Origin: Branchiostoma floridae
Lineage: Eukaryota > Chordata > Leptocardii > Amphioxiformes > Branchiostomatidae
NCBI RefSeq assembly: GCF_000003815.2
Contig: NC_049980.1
Coordinates: 33,817,645-33,854,888 of the forward strand
Direction: 5' to 3'
Length of the DNA stretch: 37,244 nt
Shown here piece after piece: positions 32,262-37,244 of the stretch. A model generated the notes under the pieces. The model was not told where the DNA came from. It worked only from the letters and a program-made list of their open reading frames with translations, and did no database searches. The stretch's first letter is position 1. Every line of letters starts with the position of its first letter. The position numbers and the translations under genes were made by a program.

Positions 32262-32764
32262 TGATCGCCTGGCGCAGTGGCAGGATTTGTGCCTCGTGAC
32301 CGAGAGGTTGCGGGTTCAAATCCGGCTGCGTGTCACCGATCTTGTGCCCTTGGGAAAGGCACTTTACACGAATTTCCTCACTATACTCAGGTGAAAATGA
32401 GTACATAGCTTCGGCTAGGGCCGTCCCTCGGATAGGACGTTAAATGGAGGTCCCGTGTATGGGGAGAGTCACACCCCATGCACGTTAAAGAACCCCCACA
32501 CGTGCGATGGTGCGGTGTGAGATGGAACAAACTTTTCTGTCTGGAGTTGGTGATTCACTTCAAATCACCCGGATGGAGGCCTGGCGAACCTCCATACCGT
32601 ATCAGCCACACGGTGATTTACCAGCGAAAGGGTATGTCACCCCGTAAGGGGCGTTATAACCCCGCCGTGTAAAGATGTGCGAACATGTTCAGGGCTCCCT
32701 TGGAAATCAGTCATCTAGACTGAAGGGACTACCCTATAAGATCAATCAATCAATCAATCAATGA
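32262..32764 (+). mobile_element. tRNA-derived SINE with (ATCA)n tail
   Basis: Pol III box A TGGCGCAGTGG (32270-32280) and box B GGTTCAAATCC (32313-32323) at tRNA-like spacing, a body of about 420 bp ('cttgggaaaggcactttaca'), and a tail (ATCA)n at 32741-32763. The paralogous site before gene B (around 11385-11395) lacks it and reads straight through 'ttttcgataatgagccttgt'. It is not a tRNA gene: the acceptor arms do not pair. SINE family not identified. Confidence 0.8.
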
Positions 32765-32890
32765 GTCTTGTGTATGTACTTACATCAACGCGAATGAAAA
32801 GATTAGTCTCATCATAACGGATTATTCAACATCATAATATGAATAAATATCAGAAGTCGCCCCCCGCTGTGAAATGGTTCATTCTCAGGT

Positions 32891-32939
32891 GTGCAAAAGG
32901 TAAACAATGAGAGTGACGTATCGAAGCCGCCATCTTGAC
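32891..32939 (+). promoter_or_regulatory. Composite promoter of gene D (FOX / CRE-like / YY1-like)
   Basis: 'gtgcaaaaggtaaacaatga', 'gagtgacgtatcgaa' and 'gccgccatcttgac', as before genes A and B, 279 bp before the ATG at 33218. This spacing matches gene A (288 bp). Confidence 0.55.
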
Positions 32940-33217
32940 AAAAAATACTTCCGCTTTCGGTGAAACCTGCGGCAAAGAAATGACATTTGCCTGCCCAAAT
33001 TCTCCGAGTGAAGCTTATTGTCCGGATTGCCCCTGTGGTTGACTTGATGCACATGTTCTGGACAGAAATTGCTTGGACAACTTCAACGATTTGTACTATG
33101 ATGTGAGTAATTTGGCGTTGAGGTGAGCCATGTTTGAATGGAGTCCGTTGACAGAAGAACATTAACCAGCTAATACGACTGTATTAGAGTAGCAGCAGGC
33201 GAGTCAGTCACACCGCC

Positions 33218-35982
33218 ATGGCCCTAAGCAAGCCCAGCAGCCCGGACCCGGTCTACACCCCAGGTACGGCTCGGGGCGCCAAACTGGCAGCTCTGCTGGT
33301 GGACGAGGGGACTGCGCTGGTCAGGAAAATATTTCAGGATGAAGTTCAGAACATGAACCCTCCAAGTCTTCGTGAGCAGCTGGAGAAGCATAAGAGACAT
33401 CTGTATCATGGCGAGATACCTAAAAAGCAAGGTAAAAAAAGCAGGGTACTGAAATTAAATCCTGGTCAGAAGAAAACACTGTATCCACCCAGCGGTGATG
33501 TCCCAGATACTGCACAGGGGTTCGACATTTCACTATTAGAACTCCTGTTGAAAGAACTTGTGTGGTTAGAACTCGGTAGAGAAGCACCGTACTCGAGTGA
33601 ACGGGACAGACTTCGGCGGTTTAGAAACGCCAACTACGGACACAGGCCACGCACAGACTTGTCGGAAGAAGACTTTGACAAACTGTGGCAGGAACTGACT
33701 TGTATTCTGGTTGAAATTGGAGGTGACAGAAAGAGAATTTCGGAAAGACTCAACTCCACCATCGACCAGAAACAGGAAGTTAAGTACTTGACCCTGCTAA
33801 AAGAACTGTATAAGGAAGACATGGAGGTCAAAGACCTTCTCTTGGCCCAAGGAGAGAGTCTGAGTCAAGGACAGCACCGACTGGAAGGTTTGCTGATGGA
33901 AGCTCCGTGGTTACAGCAAGTCCGTGATAACCAGAGTGTAAACTCAGGTTTGTATACCTCCATTGAGTTTTAACATCTGTTTCCTTAAAAGTTAATGGTT
34001 GATATAACCAGCCAGAGTACATACCCAGATAGGGAAGGCTTTATGGTGTAATCACAATTTTAGCCTTCGTATTGAACATGTCCTTATAATCTTTTAATTG
34101 TTTAGATACGCATCGATTAGGTGAAAATGTATGATGACTACAGACACCACTGTTGTGATTTCATTTAATTTCATTTGAGATGTGTGTGTGTGTGTGTAAT
34201 GGAGATTGTGTGTGATTGCGTGTATCAGTGTTTGTGTGTAAGTCTGTGTGTTGTGAATGTTTGTGTGTGTGTTTGTGCTGAATGTATGTGCCGCGCGTGA
34301 TCTTAGACGATTATGCTACTGTCCATGTGTATCATTGTGCCGATTTAACTCGTTTATTTACCATATCACACAATACAGGACCGACTGACGTGGCTGACAT
34401 CATCGCCTGTCTGAATGACCTGTACGCTACAGAGTATGCGCATGTGCGGCCTCTGCCGTGGTGCGTAGACCTCAACCTGCATCTTGGAGAAGTCTACACC
34501 AACCTGCAGCTCCAACAAAGGGACGGCAGAGGACGCTTTCAAAACACAGACACTATCGTAAGCTTGGTAGATATCTATAACACAAGTGGCGGTGAAGATA
34601 GCCAAGTTAGCGTTAGTTCAGCTGTCAGAAAGGTGAGGGTAGAGGGGGGCCCTGGTATTGGGAAGTCGTGCTCTTGTCAGAAACTTGCCTATGATTGGTC
34701 CTCTGGGAAACTGGACAAGTTTAAGGTTGTTTTCCTTCTGGAAATGCGACACTTAGCTGGGAAAATAAAGGATGAAATATTTGAGCAGCTCCTACCAAAG
34801 GACACAAAAATGACCCCAGACCAGCTCTGGTCCTACATACAAGAGAACCAGGATGATGTTTTCTTCATCCTAGACGGTCTAGATGAGCTCAGTCAGGCAG
34901 CTAGGGAAGTCACAGATGTGGTGGACTTGATTCAGGGTAAAATCCTTAGAAACTGTCATGTCCTGGTGACCTCCAGGCCGTACCACTGTGTCAAAGATCT
35001 GGAGAAATGTCACCAATCACAAACTNNNNNNNNNNNNNNNNNNNNNNNNNNNNNNNNNNNNNNNNNNNNNNNNNNNNNNNNNNNNNNNNNNNNNNNNNNN
35101 NNNNNNNNNNNNNNNNNNNNNNNNNAGACATTCGGTAACCTAACGGCGACCCTACAGAGCATCTCAGAACATACAAGACTCGAGGTAGTTGAGTTCAAGC
35201 TTCCTGGGATATATGATGCTGGGTCTCTCTGTGCAAAGAAACAACATGAAACACTTAATGTGGAGCCGTTGGTGGACAAACTCACAGAATGTGTAAAGAA
35301 CAACAAGGTGTTGAAGACACTGAGGATTAGATGGAAAATCGAAGTAGGTCTACTCAAAACATGTAGGATATACGGAGATTGCAGCAGCCAGTCCCTCTCC
35401 AGCCTGTGTTCAGCGATCAGGGAAAACCGAACTCTGGAGACGCTGGTGATTGAGGGGTTGCTTTCTCACTCAGAGTGTAGGGCGAAAATGATTTCTGATC
35501 TGGTACGTAATAAGCCTAGCAACTACACGGAACTCAGTATAACTCTGTCTGATAGCATTCGTGACGATACCTTTTACGCTGATAACGATACCTCTGACGT
35601 TGATAATGATAACTTTGACGATGATAATGATGCCTCTGACGATGATAATGACAGCTTTGACGATGATAATGATAACTTTGACTATGATAATGACAACTTT
35701 GACGATGATAATGATGCCTCTGACGATGATAATGACAACTTTGACGATGATAATGACAACTTTTACAATGATAATGATAACTTTGACGATGATAATGATG
35801 CCTCTGACGATGATGCCTCTGACGATGATAATGATGCCTCTGACGATGATAATGATAACTTTGACGATGATAATGACAACTTTGACAATGAGAATGATAA
35901 CTTTCACAATGATAACTTTGACGATGATTATTATACCTCTGACGATGACAATGATGAATTTGACGATGATAATGATGACTGA
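33218..35982 (+). CDS. NLR gene D: HEPN-NACHT-LRR without CARD, acidic repeat tail
   Basis: Exon 1 (33218-33947) is the DZIP3-like HEPN with R136-N137-x4-H142. Its donor (CAG/GTTTGT) is phase 1, and the next recognisable exon is NACHT (from 34379, acceptor AATACAG, phase 1). No CARD exon is present in the 431-bp intron, but the reading frame is kept. Walker A is GGPGIGKS (333-340; the Asp of A and B is Gly, Lys and Ser kept), followed by FFILDGLDEL. Gap 35026-35125 hides roughly 1.4 kb of NACHT/HD/LRR by comparison with gene A. After it come LRR repeats ('LTECVKNNKVLKTLRIRW') and about 140 residues rich in Asp, Asn, Phe and Ser (35560-35979). The stop at 35980 lies upstream of the family tail, which persists out of frame. 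Function is as for A and B minus CARD signalling; the frame across the gap is not proven. Confidence 0.75.
34178..34280. repeat. GT-rich low-complexity tract in gene D intron
   Basis: Imperfect GT repeats ('gatgtgtgtgtgtgtgtgta' and degenerate copies) about 100-200 bp before the NACHT exon. In genes A and B the CARD exon lies upstream of this part of the intron. Confidence 0.75.
35026..35125. other. Assembly gap (100 N) in gene D
   Basis: The left edge matches gene A near 6400 and the right edge near 7831, so the true missing length is probably about 1.4 kb. Confidence 0.99.
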
Positions 35983-35990
35983 CGATGATG
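35575..35990 (+). repeat. Coding minisatellite (GAY GAT GAT AAT)n in gene D
   Basis: Repeats of roughly 12-30 bp, built from 'gacgatgataatgat' with 'aactttgac' or 'gcctctgac' spacers. It encodes (D)DDND(N/A)(F/S) units. The other frames are also open, which is a side effect of the repeat. Confidence 0.9.
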
Positions 35991-37244
35991 ATGAAGGAAC
36001 TCAGAATGTCTGCTCATTCCCAGAGCCTAATGCAAGGCCCGGTTCTTAAAGCCTGCGATAGATAAACCTTTAACATATTTTCTCCACCGAACCCAAGTCA
36101 CTTGTAATTCTTAGAGACAGGCTCATGTGCCCTTAGCAACAGTTCGAACAGGTTAATTGATTATTAAACCCTGATATGCTTCACCGCCAACAATACATCA
36201 TAAAAACCTTTACATTCTAAAACATTTATATTGATCCAACGGCTAGATAAACCAAGTTTTGATTGGTAGCCACCAGCCAACATTTCGTATTTCACAATTG
36301 GACCAAATAAGATAAACTTAAATTTCACTTCGGATATACAAAATGCTATCATTGTATTCAGTTTCTTGCACATGGATGTTAACTGTATACTTAACACAGA
36401 ACCTTTGACAAGAGCACGACCATGTAGACACCTTTGCGACGTTAGAAGCCTTTCTTGAATTGGGTACCATATGAATATTGAGATATGCTTTAACTCTGTA
36501 TATACTTGACTTATAAACGTTATGATATTGTATATTCACCATGCACATCACTAAAGGATAGTAGATGGCATTTGAAAGTTTAGAGATTTCAATTTTTGTA
36601 CACAAATTGTATACAGTTCACGGCAACTTTATGACTCCAGGTAGTGTTTAGCTTTATGGTGACACCAGTGAAGATGAAAATAAAACAAACTTCTGTAGAC
36701 TGAATTAGAAAAAAAATCATCTTTTGAATGTTATTGTTGGTAAAGATGAAATGTAAAATTGTTACTTTCATCATTGCCCTCCATCTTGTTGTAAGAGGGG
36801 CAAAGACAAAACCTATTATGACAACATGTAAAGTAGAATACAGGTTTTTCCATAGCATTAGAAAAATAAGCTGAAACATTTGTGTATCGAAGAGATCAAA
36901 GATTTTGAACACGTTTGCCACCAATAGGTGATCTGTGTCTTATATATGCTATGTATATGTGCCATGATACACGAATTAAAGTCAATAAAAGTTAACATGT
37001 CCATTTCTTTTGTTTCTTCATGACCTTAGAACCAGGCCAATGAGCTGGTAATCGGTGTGGCCAGACTTGGTGACCAACCCTGCCATAAAAGCGTACATCC
37101 GAAAATAATTTCATCTGGTTGGTGGAATGTAGGAGTCAGATTTCTTTTAGACATATGTTTACAGATCTACTCACTTTGCTTACGTTTCCATGTCTATCAC
37201 ACATTCATGCAGGTCCACTTCTTGCCGCTGACACACAATCCGAA
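35983..37244 (+). repeat. Gene D 3' end and cassette flank to window edge
   Basis: Out-of-frame remains of the family tail (about 35990-36048), then the standard 3' flank, with 'gtcaataaaagttaacatgt' near 36981, ending within the segment that precedes the foldback element and GT tract in other cassettes. Another NLR copy is likely to the right. Confidence 0.65.

Noticed and set aside
32262-32340. Possible tRNA gene
   Set aside because: A and B boxes are present, but the 5' and 3' arms do not pair into a tRNA and the sequence continues into a SINE body with (ATCA)n tail.
35470-35907. Hydrophobic minus-strand frame (IIIIVKVV repeats) and plus-strand T/M-rich frame
   Set aside because: By-products of the 'gatgataat' minisatellite in gene D; all frames stay open because the repeat lacks stops.

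Overview
This is animal nuclear DNA: spliced genes with GT/AG introns, several retrotransposon families, (GT)n microsatellites and four scaffold gaps (N-runs of about 100). The protein style suggests a cephalochordate (amphioxus, Branchiostoma), which has a large, fast-evolving set of NLR-type immune genes. The evidence is a DZIP3-like HEPN domain opening 'YTPGTARGAKLAALLVDEGT' joined to CARD and NACHT-LRR. The organism assignment is inference from family knowledge; no search was run.

The window is a tandem cluster of one NLR family. Gene A (exons 3799-4540, 4917-5216, 5758-8387) and gene B (12722-13478, 13917-14216, 16313-18966) both encode HEPN - CARD - NACHT - LRR proteins, of about 1223 and 1236 residues. 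Gene D (33218-33947, then 34379-35982 with a gap) has HEPN joined in phase to NACHT-LRR with no CARD exon, and ends in a long Asp/Asn-rich repeat tail. There are also broken relatives: an inverted HEPN fragment head-to-head with gene A (2678-3062, minus), an LRR fragment next to a gap (about 20965-21648), and locus C (23423-25691), a 5'-truncated NACHT-LRR piece with an internally repeated LRR half and frame breaks. Five related 3'-flank blocks (left edge, after A, after the 21 kb fragment, around and after the LINE, and after D to the right edge) show that the cluster continues beyond both ends of the window.

The spaces between genes are also paralogous: a 3' flank, a 170-bp foldback element in two copies, a (GT)n tract, a roughly 360-bp repeat (tandem before gene B), a 350-bp conserved block, and a short composite promoter (forkhead-like GTAAACA, CRE-like TGACGT, YY1-like GCCGCCATCTTG) 0.3-1.2 kb before each start codon. 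Mobile elements sit in this framework. They are a full-length APE/RT LINE (26064-30164) whose single ORF starts with a hydrophobic segment and a 2A-type DVEINPGP motif, a second LINE copy cut off by a gap (19339-20864), a Penelope-like element with inverted ends inside intron 2 of gene B (14749-16260), a 5'-truncated Penelope piece with an 8-bp target duplication (21718-21913), a minus-strand LINE 3' end (about 31632-32133) and a tRNA-derived SINE (about 32262-32764). An isolated Arg/Ser/Asp-rich exon (1792-2371, minus) belongs to no gene visible here.

A working model, which is inference: the LRR region senses, NACHT oligomerises with ATP, CARD recruits partners, and HEPN, which keeps the RN-x4-H nuclease motif in all three genes, could act as an RNA-cutting effector. 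Parts of the 18.8-27.6 kb interval look like a very recent duplication, unmerged haplotypes or an assembly error, and should be treated with caution.
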